Positions 49,301-60,300 of a stretch of DNA of 64,000 nt are shown here, one piece after another. Position 1 is the first letter of the stretch. The number at the start of each line of letters is the position of its first letter. The notes under the pieces are model-generated. The model was not told the DNA's origin, did no database searches, and was given only the letters and a program-made list of their open reading frames with translations. The stretch is from Coturnix japonica (Eukaryota > Chordata > Aves > Galliformes > Phasianidae): the NCBI RefSeq assembly GCF_001577835.2, contig NC_029519.1, forward strand, positions 76,037,999 to 76,101,998, in the 5' to 3' direction. The translations under genes were made by a program, and so were the position numbers.

Positions 49301-52300
49301 ATCTGTGAAATTTTAATAGGTGAAGGGAGCAGGGAAGGTGGTGGGTGCAAAGGCAGTCAGTCATTTATTGCCTCTCACAAGCAGGCTGATACCCTGCCAT
49401 GCTCTGAGCAGTGCTTGCTTTGTAAGATGACTCCCCTTCTACATATTAATTATTTTTTTATAGCTAAGTATCATGTTATATAATATGGAATTCTGCTTTT
49501 TTCAACCCAGCTTCTTGCCTGCCTTCAACTTAATGGCTGCGGGAGGGAGCTCAGCAAAGTGAGGTTAGATCAGAAAGCCTTGAAGCAACCTTCAACAGCA
49601 GTCAAAATATTAGTGTCTTACCAGCACTGTTTAAGCATAAATCCAAAACACAGTGCTTTGACATCCTTGCTAGACTGGATGACTATCCAGTCTGAAATGT
49701 ATTATATCTTCTGTCTGTTGTAAACAGTGCTTTAGAGCGTGCCTGTTTCAGTTTAGGTGCTAAACAATAGGAAAGCAATTTATTAAATTACTGATGCTTG
49801 CTTTATCTGATGGGCAGGATTTTTTTGAAGGACAAAAGTCATGTCTTGAAATCTAAGTGTTACTTTGAATTTACAGGAATCAACGAATACCAGGAGTTCA
49901 TCCTAGAACACCAAACAAGTTTAAGAAATACAGCCGTAGATCCTGGGACCAGCAAATCAGGCTGTGGAAGATAGCACTGCATGCGTGGGATCCTCCTACT
50001 GAGGAAACCTGGGATATGCAGCCAGTGTATGTATTGGTGAATCAGTCAGCACATCTCTTATGGCACAGAACTGTTAGGGCAATACTAACTGGGAGTGAAG
50101 AGGGCAGGGGGAAAAATAAATGTCAGGCTCAGAAATGGGAGGAATCACTTAAAAACCTTTTTTCCACTTTGAATTCTATTAATCTTCAAGACAGTATTTT
50201 ATTTAGTCTGAATTTATTTCCTGTAGGAAACGTGGAAGGAGTTCAATCTGTCTGCAGTAATTCACTGTCTTTCCCTGCATGTTTTAAGCTTCGCATACTT
50301 ATGAACTTCTGTAACAAAGCTTCACTCACACCACCTGAAAGTTTTGGACTAGTAAATAGGGAAGAGATAATATACTTCTGTTAGCACTGTAAATGCAGTA
50401 CAGTTTTTAGCTATGCTGTGTTTGAACTGCAGTGAAAGCTGCAGGTGTTTGCGCTATATGTATGTTATTTGAGGTTAACTATTAACCAGTGCAGCTTAAC
50501 TGTTTTCTTTTTAGAGCATTAAGCTACTTGAGTAGTATTTTAAATCCAGGTGGGGTTTTTTTGGTGTGTTTCTAGGAGTACAGAACCCTCAGGCAGTTCC
50601 CAAGAATGGTTCTATAAAGATCATGATGATTCTGGCTCCACTCTATTGGATGAGAAGCAATACAGAATTCAGTGTGAAGATCAGTGCATCCAGACAGACT
50701 ATACGTCAGAGAGGTATGAGCTGTAACTTCTGTTATTAACTTACTGCAATGACTAAATACACACTGCTGCTGTCAGGTTGTATTTATTAATTTTGTAGAA
50801 GTCTGATGAGGGGAACAGTTAATGCTGAGCAGCATTTACATTGTAGAATGGAGTCCATCTCTATTACAGACAACTGAATGCAGGAAAAATTAGCACCATT
50901 ACAGGACTTCGTAGTTAATAGCAAAAGAAAGCAGTGTCCTTTTTTATTGTTTATTAACAGTATTGTGCAGGGAGAGCAAAAGGAAAGCACTTTATGCACT
51001 TACTTGCCTACTGAGATACTTTGCAGGTTATATGTGCTGAAAATAGTTTTGCTTCCAAGCTCAATGAAGTTCATTGTATGATTGTGACTTGGATCTGCTT
51101 TCAGAATACAGTGGAATGGTTACTAAACTTCATTTGAATGCAGATGAAAAACACTTTGTGGTGTAAAATCTACATCTTATTTTTGTAGTCCCTGTTCTCC
51201 TGATTCTTCACCAGTATGGAAACGCAGAAAACGAAACAGTCCTGACTCCTCTGTGGTTTCAAAGGGCAAAAGCCATTGTGTGCATATGTACCGTGCACTG
51301 GGAAGGTACGAAGTGATTCTGCATGTGGTATAAAGTGATGCTGTAATTCATATTACAAACTGACTCTGGGAGTATAACTGATATTTCCCTCCACTTCCTA
51401 ATAGCTTTAATATTCTTTAAAAACGTGTATGATTTAATAAGGACAGGAAGTCATGCTGGAATAAATAAGCTGTGTAATTGCATGTGTTATTGCAAGGCTG
51501 ACGAAGCTTCATTGTCAGAGGATACAACACTTGGGATACAACATTGGTTACTTGGGAGCAAATCATAGAGTCATAGAATGGCTTGTGTTGGAAGAGACCT
51601 GAAGGGTCATCAAGTTCCAGGGCTGCTGGGCACTTGATCTCATATCCACTTGATCAGGTGAATCATATCACCAGATCAGATCTTCTCCAAGCTAAACAAT
51701 CCCAGTTCCCTCAACCTTTCCTCATAGGAGAGGTGCTCCAGCCCTCTGAAAGTAAAGAATAGTGTGGCATAACTCAAAGATACGTCACAACCACAAGTAA
51801 AGTGAAATGATCCAACTTCTGAGGAGATTATAGACTCTTCTCAGTAGCCCCAGTAAAAATATGAATACAGGTGTTTTTTCTTTACTTAGCTCCCTTATCA
51901 TCTGAAGAATTAAGAGAAACTGAGATAAAGCTCCATAGCTTCATGGTTTCCAACCTTTTCATTTTCTTTCTAGTCTTACAGAATCGGGACATCAAGAAGC
52001 TTTGACCAAGTGTTCCGATTGGGAAAAATTTGGTGAAAATGATGAAGTAATGACAGTACAGCACAACATAGGAATAAAAAGGTAAATCCCATAATGGTGA
52101 TCTCTGTTAATTGCTTGTGCAGGGATGTTGTCCTTGTTTCTTTTAATCTTGTTTTCCCTTCATAGTTTAATACTGTTTTGTTTGTGTTCTTTGCAGCACG
52201 TAGTATGTTTGGTTATTTTTGTTCTTAGAATTTAGCTGGCTTTTACCAGTGTGATTCCCCATCTGCTGCTTTTACCTTGAAGCTGCAAAATGCTAAACCC

Positions 52301-52729
52301 CTTCCCCCTGCTGTCTAATGGAAAACAATGGCACTTAGCAGAATTGGGCCCTTTGGTTGTTACTTTCTTCTCTCTTGCAATAGCCAGGAGCTGAAAACTC
52401 TCTCTTCAGAAGCAAAACGGTTTTGGAGCTGACAGTTGCAATGACAGTTACTTCTTTTTTATGCAGTGACCCCATTCCCACCAGTTGTTCTTCAGGGTGG
52501 AACAATCAGAACAACGCCAGCATCTTTCTGCCTGATAGCAAAACTTGCAGAGACTCAGACTGCCAGCTGGAGAGGTATAAAACACAGCCTGTCAATCAGG
52601 CTTTTCAATATGTTAAATTAGAAGCATGCCTGTGTTACTGCCATATTCCAAATCAAATTTTATTGTAATGAGCTTTTTATTGTCATTCTTAGGGATGTCT
52701 CAGTCACTAATTCATGTGGTGTGTGGTAA
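46316..52729 (+). CDS. SLBP2: SLBP2-like histone mRNA stem-loop-binding protein (tandem SLBP paralog)
   Basis: Paralog of SLBP, which binds the 3' stem-loop of replication-dependent histone mRNAs. Exons 46316-46452, 46865-46981, 47332-47436, 48067-48198, 49877-50026, 50576-50713, 51189-51305, 51974-52081, 52467-52574 and 52693-52729 sum to 1149 nt (382 aa), all joined in phase 2. Exons 3, 4 and 5 are 105, 132 and 150 nt, identical in length to the SLBP exons they match. The RNA-binding domain (about aa 132-204) keeps [29 protein letters not shown] and DPPTEE; by eye 68 of 80 residues equal the SLBP copy. The N-terminus differs: SLTPGDSRP replaces SFTTPEGP, and the short exon with RRKL is not found. 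The region after the domain (exons 6-10) is long, Ser/Thr-rich, has a basic WKRRKRN patch and does not match SLBP. The last exon is uncertain; an alternative 3' end lies at 53.7-54.6 kb. Frog and fish SLBP2 are oocyte proteins; the same role here is inference. Confidence 0.85.
51565..51750 (-). mobile_element. CR1 LINE fragment with internal deletion
   Basis: Plus strand starts TCATAGAGTCATAGAATGGC and ends with AGGAGAGGTGCTCCAGCCCT. The middle section of the 3' part is missing, so two CR1 segments are joined. Lies in an intron of the SLBP2-like gene. Confidence 0.85.
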
Positions 52730-53422
52730 AAATCTCTCCTTAAAGTTCTCTTGTTATAGTTTTTTACAGTACAACACACGCTGTATTTGATATTAAAAGA
52801 TTATTGCAATTCAGCTACTTAGTCATTTTGAACTGAAATAGAGATACAGAAGGAAAACGTATGGATTTTTATTTGTAGGCTTAAGCTTTGTAGCAGTTTA
52901 TTCAAAGGACATCAGTCAGAGTACCCTGAAAGGGGATGGGGAAGTACCGAAGACAGAATATTGAGGAAAAACCTTTAAATACCATGGTGAGTTGATGGTG
53001 ACAACTAACTTTTACCCATTCAGTAGCCCATACTGTTCAACGGAATCCAGTGCTTCTGTAGTAGATCAGTTTGTTTTTCTATTCAGTTACTATGCTTAGC
53101 ATTCCATCCTGTCCTCTTATAGTTAATTCAGTGCCTTAAAAGATCTGACACACTGGGCTTGGTGAATATAAATATCAATCCATTCAACCAGAAAACATAT
53201 AATGCATTTTATCCTCCACCTGCCTCTTAATGTTCTGTGATGCAGCAGTAGATTTCACTGGAAGTTTTCTTTTGAACTATAGATTTTTAGTGCATTAATG
53301 GAATAGATTCTATCTTGAGTCTTTTATGAACATTGTATTTCATGTAATTTGATTGTCGTTGATCTACATGACATATGGAATAGGGTATAAATGTCTTCAG
53401 TGTTGTCTGGAATATTCTGCAT

Positions 53423-53428
53423 AATAAA
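53423..53428 (+). promoter_or_regulatory. Candidate poly(A) signal of the SLBP2-like gene
   Basis: AATAAA about 700 bp after the stop of the short 3' model. A second AATAAA lies near 53969. If the downstream exons are real, the true signal lies further right. Confidence 0.4.
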
Positions 53429-53659
53429 ACTACCTGGAACGTGGTGTCCAACTGGTTTTACACGACTTAGGTTTTGTATTCCATTAGTAGTATGAGGAAA
53501 AGGCAGGTGGAACTCTAACAAAAAAAGATATCTCTAATAGCATTTATTCTATTGGCTCAAATGCTTGTAAGTCCTTTAAATATAACTAAGCCTTAAAGTG
53601 ATATTTTCCTAAAGCGCTAATTTAATATTTGCAAATATTCAGTCTGTCTTTGTATATAG

Positions 53660-54622
53660 AAATATTGAAGGAGGACTTTCTCCCGCGACAGAAAATGATT
53701 TGAAGAGTAGGATATAGTCTGAAATCAGCAGATCAAACCTTGGACGACTGGTGCGGTCTCCTGAGTTCTGCACTGAACGAGGAAGAGATTTACAGTCAGC
53801 ATTTATGCAGTCAACACAAGGTGAAACTCACAGGTGAAAAAAAGCATGTGTCTGTAATGGAATTTGAGAACCTTTCTGGTCTTCTGGGATAGTCAGTCAG
53901 TACTTCTTAGCTTTGCAGTTACGTGTCTATCCTGTTCAAAGTATGCTTGGTTTTCAAAGGAAAAAGAAAATAAAACACATATCAGGATTTAGAATCATAG
54001 AATCACCCAGGTTGGAAAAGACCTTGAAGATCATCAAGTCCAACCGCAGCCTAACCAGTACCCTAACTCTAAAAACCCTACACTAAATCATATCCCTGAG
54101 CACCACATCCAAACGGCTCTTAAACACAACCAGGGATGGCGATTCAACCACCTCCCTGGGGAGCATATTCCAGTACCTAACTACCCTTTCTGTAAAGAAG
54201 TTCTTCCTAACATCCAACCTAAACTTGCCCTGGCACAATTTTGATAATTAGAATTAAAAGAAATGTGTGAATTAACAACAGTGTTTATGTGAAGATGATA
54301 TAAGGGGTTGGAAAAGAGGTAATGTAGATGTGCAATACTCTGTTTTTACTGTAAGTTATATTCTCAAAGTGTTATTCATTACTGTGGGCATTATGACTTA
54401 ATCTTTTACACTATGCTTTAAGTTCAGGTCTGTTCCATTTGTTTCTTGTGTAGCATCGCAGCTTAAGAGAGTAAATATTTTGTCATTAATGACTAGATAT
54501 GTTGTATTTAGAAAACACTGTTTGTCTCTTTGTTTAGGCTTCTCCAGATCTTTAAGGATAAACTGTCTTCTCCAAGCTCTGCCTCGAGTATAAAACCTCT
54601 GATTTTATCCAGATTTTGCTAA
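53660..54622 (+). other. Candidate downstream exons of the SLBP2-like gene
   Basis: Two stretches behave like further phase-2 exons. The first ends at 53833 with CACAG/GTGAAA. It begins either at 53660, in which case an in-frame TAG lies at 53715-53717, or at the weaker acceptor giving 53729, which is fully open. The second, 54538-54622, has a good acceptor (TTTGTTTAG), continues the frame (LLQIFKDKLSSPSSASS) and ends at TAA 54620-54622. Joined to the exon ending at 52574 this gives 433 aa. The region is richer in CpG than its surroundings. A fragmentary CR1 (53990-54240) lies in the intron. Confidence 0.4.
53990..54240 (-). mobile_element. CR1 LINE 3' end
   Basis: Plus strand AGAATCATAGAATCACCCAG, GACCTTGAAGATCATCAAGT, AACGGCTCTTAAACACAACC and TAAAGAAGTTCTTCCTAACA. 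Reverse orientation of the subfamily also seen at 35.4 and 61.0 kb. Confidence 0.92.
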
Positions 54623-56379
54623 GATGATGATGGATGTTCCTTAAAGCTTTTGTGAGGACGTTTCTACTTGACCTATGTTGACAGATGACGTGCATCATGT
54701 TCTCAAGGCTCCTTGCATTGTTGGGTCTTGCTGTTGCCATTTGGAGATGATGCTGCTTAAAGCAAACTAACATTTTGCTGGTGAATTGGTATGATATTGA
54801 ATCAGAGTGAAGAATGCTTCCTGCTGAATCATGGAGTTAAACTCTGTTTTCTTTACTGGACCAGAATTGTGTATCCAGCCTGGAGAACTGCTTCAAAAGA
54901 ATGTAGATAATTCCTGTTTTCTCTTCAGTTGCTAAAAGCAAATTGCTTTTAGCTTTTCATGATCATCTCTTTGGCTTATTTTCCATTCTCTGAGGTAATA
55001 CATATTACACAGGCATCTGCCTAAATGAGAAGGGAGAAAGGGAGATGATCACAATCAGCACTTTCTCTTTGGGGGGATGAGACCTTATAAACAGCCACGC
55101 GATCTGAATACCTGGATTTCACTTTGATGTACGTTGCATTGTGGCCTATATTGCTAAAGGGGGTAAGATGATGAGGTCAGTGGCTGCTCTTGTTACAGGA
55201 AATGAATGAGAAGCAGCAGTATTTGCAGGTTTGGAGCTGCTTGGCCGTGGGGTGTCCTGGTTAAACTGATTCTCCCTTGTTTCACTTTTCTAGTGCTGTG
55301 CTCCAAACATTGAAGTGAGGGCTGTGACTCCAATGGAGTTTAGATGAGAACTATGTGTCAGATAAAATTTGTTATCACAACAGACTTTGACTTACGTGGT
55401 GGGATACATACATTTGTTAGAGCTGTTAATTGTCTTTCTGCAGTGGTTCAGCTCTGCCACTGTTAGTTGGCACTTCATAAGGCCACTGCAGGAACTGTGG
55501 CCTTGAGATGATGCACAGTGACCTTGTGGGACTGGCAGTGCACTCCCAAGGCCAGACACCCACTGTTGTGCTGAAGCATTAAGCTGCTAACGTGGAAACT
55601 ACTTCCAGTCCCTTCCAAAGCATCACTTCAAGTTGTTGCTTAGATTTTTTTTCAAGTGAGTTTTGTAGAACTTCTGTGCTACTTGGAGGTTTTCAGATAC
55701 GCTTCACACTTGTCCAAGGCATCAAGAAAACTTGACTGTATACAGCATTACTGCAGTGAACTGGAGCATTACCTTGCCTTCACCAAAGCCTGTCAAGCGT
55801 ATAGAAGTTTACTACAGTGGTTATGTATAGCAAGTTTGCTAGTTCCCAATGAAGAAAAGACTCAATATGTAGGGGAACATGTGCTGCTGCTTTAATAGGA
55901 GTGTATTAGGATTGGTGGCAGCTGCTGCTCAGTACTAAGAATGTCCTCCTGGCTGTGTGCTTGCCCAGACATAGGAAGAGGGTGAGGCCTGTGGTACTTA
56001 CAAGTCAAATAGGTCAAGCTCCCACCATTGAGGGCTGAATGGAGGCTGCCTGCAGGTTGGTGAGGCTTGTTCTATTTCCTGCAGCAGCTGGGACTCATCT
56101 ATATATGCTTATGTATAAGGTTCAGTGGAGTCCCAGTGCAAAGTAGCTCAGTCACATACCACAGCATGGCATGTGTATACAGGGAACAAATCTATACAGC
56201 ACCTTCTGAAGCACTATTTAAGAGCACTGCTGATCCAGTCTGCATGCTTCCGTGTGTTTTATGATGATTATAAATACGAGAGTGGTTTTTGGTTTTGGTA
56301 TATTGTCTTTGTGCAGAGGAATTAAAGTCTTTAACCTTTCAAAATGCTTCTTGGTCTGCTTGTTAATGCTTTGTTATAA
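54623..56379. other. Intergenic between the SLBP2-like gene and SLBP
   Basis: No repeat or coding pattern recognised. May include 3' UTR of the SLBP2-like gene in its left part. Open frames (for example 55656-55895) lack motifs. Confidence 0.5.
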
Positions 56380-56795
56380 AAGAATCACAGAATGACCCGG
56401 GTTGGAAGGGACCTCAAGGATCATGTAGTTCCAACCCCCCTGCCTGGCAGGGCCACCAAACATACACCTTTACTAGATCAGGTTGCCCAGGGCCCGTCCA
56501 ACCTGGCCTTGAACACCTCCAAGGACGGGCATCCACAACCTCCCTGGGCAGCCTGTTCCAGGGCCTAAACCACTCTCCTAGTGAAGAACTTCCCCCTAAA
56601 CATCCAACCTAAATCTTCCCTCTTTTAACTTAAAACCATTTCCCCGTGTCTGCTATTTTCAGCCCTTTCCAAGAGTTTACTCCCCTCCTGGAGTAAGTTC
56701 CCTTCAGGTATTGAAAGGCTTGCAATGAGGTCACCCCGCAACCTTCTCTTTCCAGGCTTGAACAAACCCAGCTCCCTCAGCCTGTCCCCATAGTT
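56380..56795 (-). mobile_element. CR1 LINE, young subfamily, just upstream of the SLBP promoter
   Basis: Plus strand begins AGAATCACAGAATGACCCGG and runs through CACCAAACATACACCTTTAC and TTGAAAGGCTTGCAATGAGG to CCCTCAGCCTGTCCCCATAG. Small indels break its coding frame. It ends about 35 bp from the SLBP CpG island. Confidence 0.94.
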
Positions 56796-56976
56796 AAGCA
56801 CTACGTGGGTCTGGTTGTCTTTCTATTTACTTCATGCTGTTTTGGGGTCGGTGGGTCCCTCAGCTCTGGCGCTGCCGTTGGTGGCTGCGGGCAGATGGAG
56901 CGCGCCAAAACGCTGAGCCGCGCTCCGATCTCCCGCCACAGCGGGGCCGGGCCGGGCCGAACCATCGCACTGGGCC

Positions 56977-56990
56977 GGGGGGGGGGGGGG
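56977..56990 (+). repeat. Run of 14 G in the SLBP promoter
   Basis: Uninterrupted G14 preceded by repeated GGGCCG groups. Possible quadruplex-forming stretch; its length may vary between individuals or be misread in sequencing. Confidence 0.85.
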
Positions 56991-57247
56991 ATAAAGGGAG
57001 GAATTCGCGTCCCGTTGTCTCACGTGTCACGGTTCCGAGCGCGTCCCGAGGCGGATTGACCGGCCGTTACTCCGTGCTAAAGGAACGACTGGGCTGAAGA
57101 GTCTCCTCAGTGTCCGCTCTCCCCTCTCCTGTTTCTCTCCCCCCCCGCACCTGGCGCTGTGGTGCGGCCTGTCGGGGGCGGGGCCGGCCGGGCTGGCGGG
57201 AGATGCGAAGAGCCGGGCGGTGAGGCGGCAGTTCCGCACGGCATCCT

Positions 57248-57298
57248 CTGTCCGTCCGACCTTCCATCCGTCTGTCCGTCCTTCCATCCGTCTCTCCA
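57248..57298 (+). repeat. CCGTCTGTCCGTCC-type short repeats in the SLBP 5' UTR
   Basis: Imperfect repeats of CCATCCGTCTGTCCGTCC-like units immediately upstream of the SLBP start codon (57317), pyrimidine-rich on the sense strand. Confidence 0.75.
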
Positions 57299-57316
57299 CC
57301 CTGAGGACCCCACACA

Positions 57317-60300
57317 ATGTCCTTCCGCCACAGGAACCCCCACGACACGGCCAGGAGCAGGTAGGGCGGGCGGAGGGCTCGGAGCGCTGCCCCCGATCCC
57401 TGTGGGGCCGTGTTGCCCTCAGTGAGGGGCCGCCATGTTGCGCTCTGTGGGGCGGGCGGGTCGCTGAGGAAACGCTTCTCTTGTGGCAGCCCACAGCCGC
57501 CACCTCGATGGTCACAGGGAAGGAAACGAGGAGCGGACGGGAAGAGGAAGAAACAAAGCGATGGAGGCGAGGCGGTGTTCGGAGAGACGGAGCAAGGACC
57601 CTCGGACAGCAGGGCCGACAGGTGAGAGAAAGAGGCGGCGGTTGGAGGGACCCAGTTGTGCCTGGGGAGGTTCGGGTTGGAGCTCCGTGAGAGGAGGCTG
57701 TGAGAGGTGGCTCTGCTCCCAGGTAACAGCGGTTGGATGGGATTCCCTCCCGTCAAGGCCTCAGTTGATGGAGGCAGCAGCTCTGATGATTAGGAGGAGA
57801 TATAAGAATCATAGAACGGCCTGGGTTGAAAAGGATCACAATAATCATCCAGTTCCAACCCCCTGCTGTGTGCAGGGTTACCAACCAGCAGACCAGGCTG
57901 CCCAGAGCCACATCCAACCTGACCTTGAATATCCCTTCCCAGTTTTGAATCTTTTGAACAGGCTATATTGAAGTTATTACTCCAATTATTATTAATGCTG
58001 ACACTTCCATAGAATCACACAAGATCTTAACCATTGTGAGTTCTGTACCTGAAAGCATCAAACTGGCAAGTTGCAGATAGTGGGGAAAGGGTAAAATACA
58101 ATAGAAGAACTTCACAGAATCACAGAATGAGGCCAGGTGGAAGGGACCTCAAGGCATCATGTAGTTCCAACCCCCCTGCCTGGCAGGCCACCAAACATAC
58201 ACCTCTTTACTAGATCAGGCTGCCCAGGGCCCGTCCAACCTGGTCTTGAACACTCCAAGGATGGGCATCCACAACCTCCCTGGGCAGCCTGTTCCAGGCC
58301 TACCACTCTCCTAGTGAAGAAACTTCCCCAACATCCAACCTAAATCTTCCCTTTTTCAACTTAAAACCATTTCCCCTAAACTTATTGTTTTATTCCTTTC
58401 AGTTTTACAACACCAGAAGGCCCTGGTCCCCTTTCCCGGTGTTTAGACTGGGCAACTGCAGTGGAAGAAGATGAGATGAGAACCAACGTTAACAAAGAAA
58501 TTGCAAGGTACCCGTGGGGGCTTGAGATGAAGTGGGGAATGGAGGGGAAGTGGCTTCGCTATCCAGTCAGACTCAGATTGTGACTCAGTCTTAGTCTATG
58601 ATAAAGACTGGAGTTCAGTCTTAGCCTTGGAGTTCTGCTTTTCAGACCAGCTTAACTCCTGCAGGAGTAACGTAGCACACTGGGGGCACGTATGTCTCTA
58701 AATCTCTCCCTTTTGGAAGAAACATATCCACATTCATTTCAATGTCCCTTCTTATTATTTACTGTTTTTCAGTATCTTCTCTGTTTAAAGATCTTTTTAT
58801 AGTAGATTCAGGAAGAGGAAGTCCTTGGATGTGTTGTGTTCTTTAGTTCTTAGGGGAAAAGTGAAGCGTCTGCTTCACAGTGGAAAGTATTTACAGTGTA
58901 TAGGTGGATTTCTTTAAGTCTGTTGCCTTGAGTTAAAACTCACTGAGCTGTCACAGTGCAGCCAAATCTGTTCTCTCTGTGTATGTTCTTAATATCGACT
59001 TGAACTCTTGCAGATACAGAAGAAAACTCCTGGTAAATGAGTTTTCAAGAGAAAGGAAGTCCTCTTCAGGAAGGTAAGTTTCTAGCTTAGCTGAAGAAAA
59101 TCCTTGCAATGGATTGGATTTGACTTTTCAAACATGGTGTTGCTTTTGAGAAGCCCCAAGTTGAAGTAGTACATTTTAGCTCTCCCCCACATTTAAATTC
59201 ATTCACATCTCAAGCATCCATTTGAAAACACTTCACGTGTTTCTTTTGACTCTTATATATCTGAGTTTGCTTTTTGGGTATCGCTCATTTTCTATTGCTC
59301 CCGAATTTATAACATTCTGTCCTTACAGTTCCGATTCAAAGGAATCCACTGTAACAGTAGAACTTGAGACGGATGAGGTGGTTTTGATGAGAAGACAAAA
59401 ACAGATAAACTATGGGAAAAACACAATTGCCTATGACAGATACATCAAAGAAGTTCCTAGGTAAGATGCTTGAGCTTCTGGAAAACTAAATGTTCAAATG
59501 TAGGTCCCAACTTGTTCTTTCTAAGCACACGAACACACTAAACACACTGAAATAAAAGGCATTTACAAATTAAATCAGTTAAATGAAACAAGCTCTGAAA
59601 TGGGTCTTGGATTTCTACGTTTCACAGCTACTCTGTGCATGAGCAGTTCCCCTTCAAGCTTTTTCATGCTGCAGAAATGAAAGTTCTTTTGGTTGTGCTG
59701 ATCGACTTGAAGAACCGAAAGTGCTTTTTTTTTTTGCAGTCAGTTTTCTTGTTGGTAAAGTAAAAGGCAAAATAGAGTGTGGTCGTTCTGAAGTCTGGAA
59801 CATATATTTGGAATATAGGAAACTGCACGCTTAAGTTTTTAGATCTAAGATTATCTCTTTTTTCCCCACTTGACCCAAAGAAAGAAAAACTAAGTGTTCA
59901 TATGTGGATACCAGCCTTTCAGCAGAGTGCTACAATTGGGCAGTAGTTCTTATGGAATAGATTTCCTGGGTTGAATGGTTATAATGTGCCTTTCAAGTAG
60001 TTCTTATGGAATAGATTTCCTGGGTTGAATGGTTATAATGTGCCTTTCAAGCAGTCTACAGCACTGTCATAATTTTTTCATCTGTATGATAAGTCTGTGT
60101 GGAAAGCATTAATTTATCTTCCCCATGTCTGAATAGATGCCATCGTATACCAGGAGTTCATCCCAGAACTCCAAATAAATTTAAGAAGTACAGCCGTAGG
60201 TCGTGGGACCAACAAATAAAGCTGTGGAAAGTTGCGTTGCATTCCTGGGATCCACCGACCGAAGAAGGATGTGATCTGCAAGAAATGTACGTGTGGAATA

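Larger units (their letters stand above)
56830..57660 (+). promoter_or_regulatory. CpG-island promoter of SLBP
   Basis: Strongly GC- and CpG-rich stretch covering the SLBP upstream region, first exon (ends 57360) and second exon (57490-57621). No TATA box was seen. It contains a run of 14 G at 56977-56990. Transcription probably begins between about 57000 and 57240. Long open frames on both strands here follow from base composition. Confidence 0.7.

Noticed and set aside
57027-57756. Long minus-strand open frames (162 and 229 aa) over the SLBP 5' end
   Set aside because: They lie in a CpG island where stop codons are rare, overlap true SLBP exons on the other strand, and show low-complexity Arg/Gly/Pro composition with no motif.
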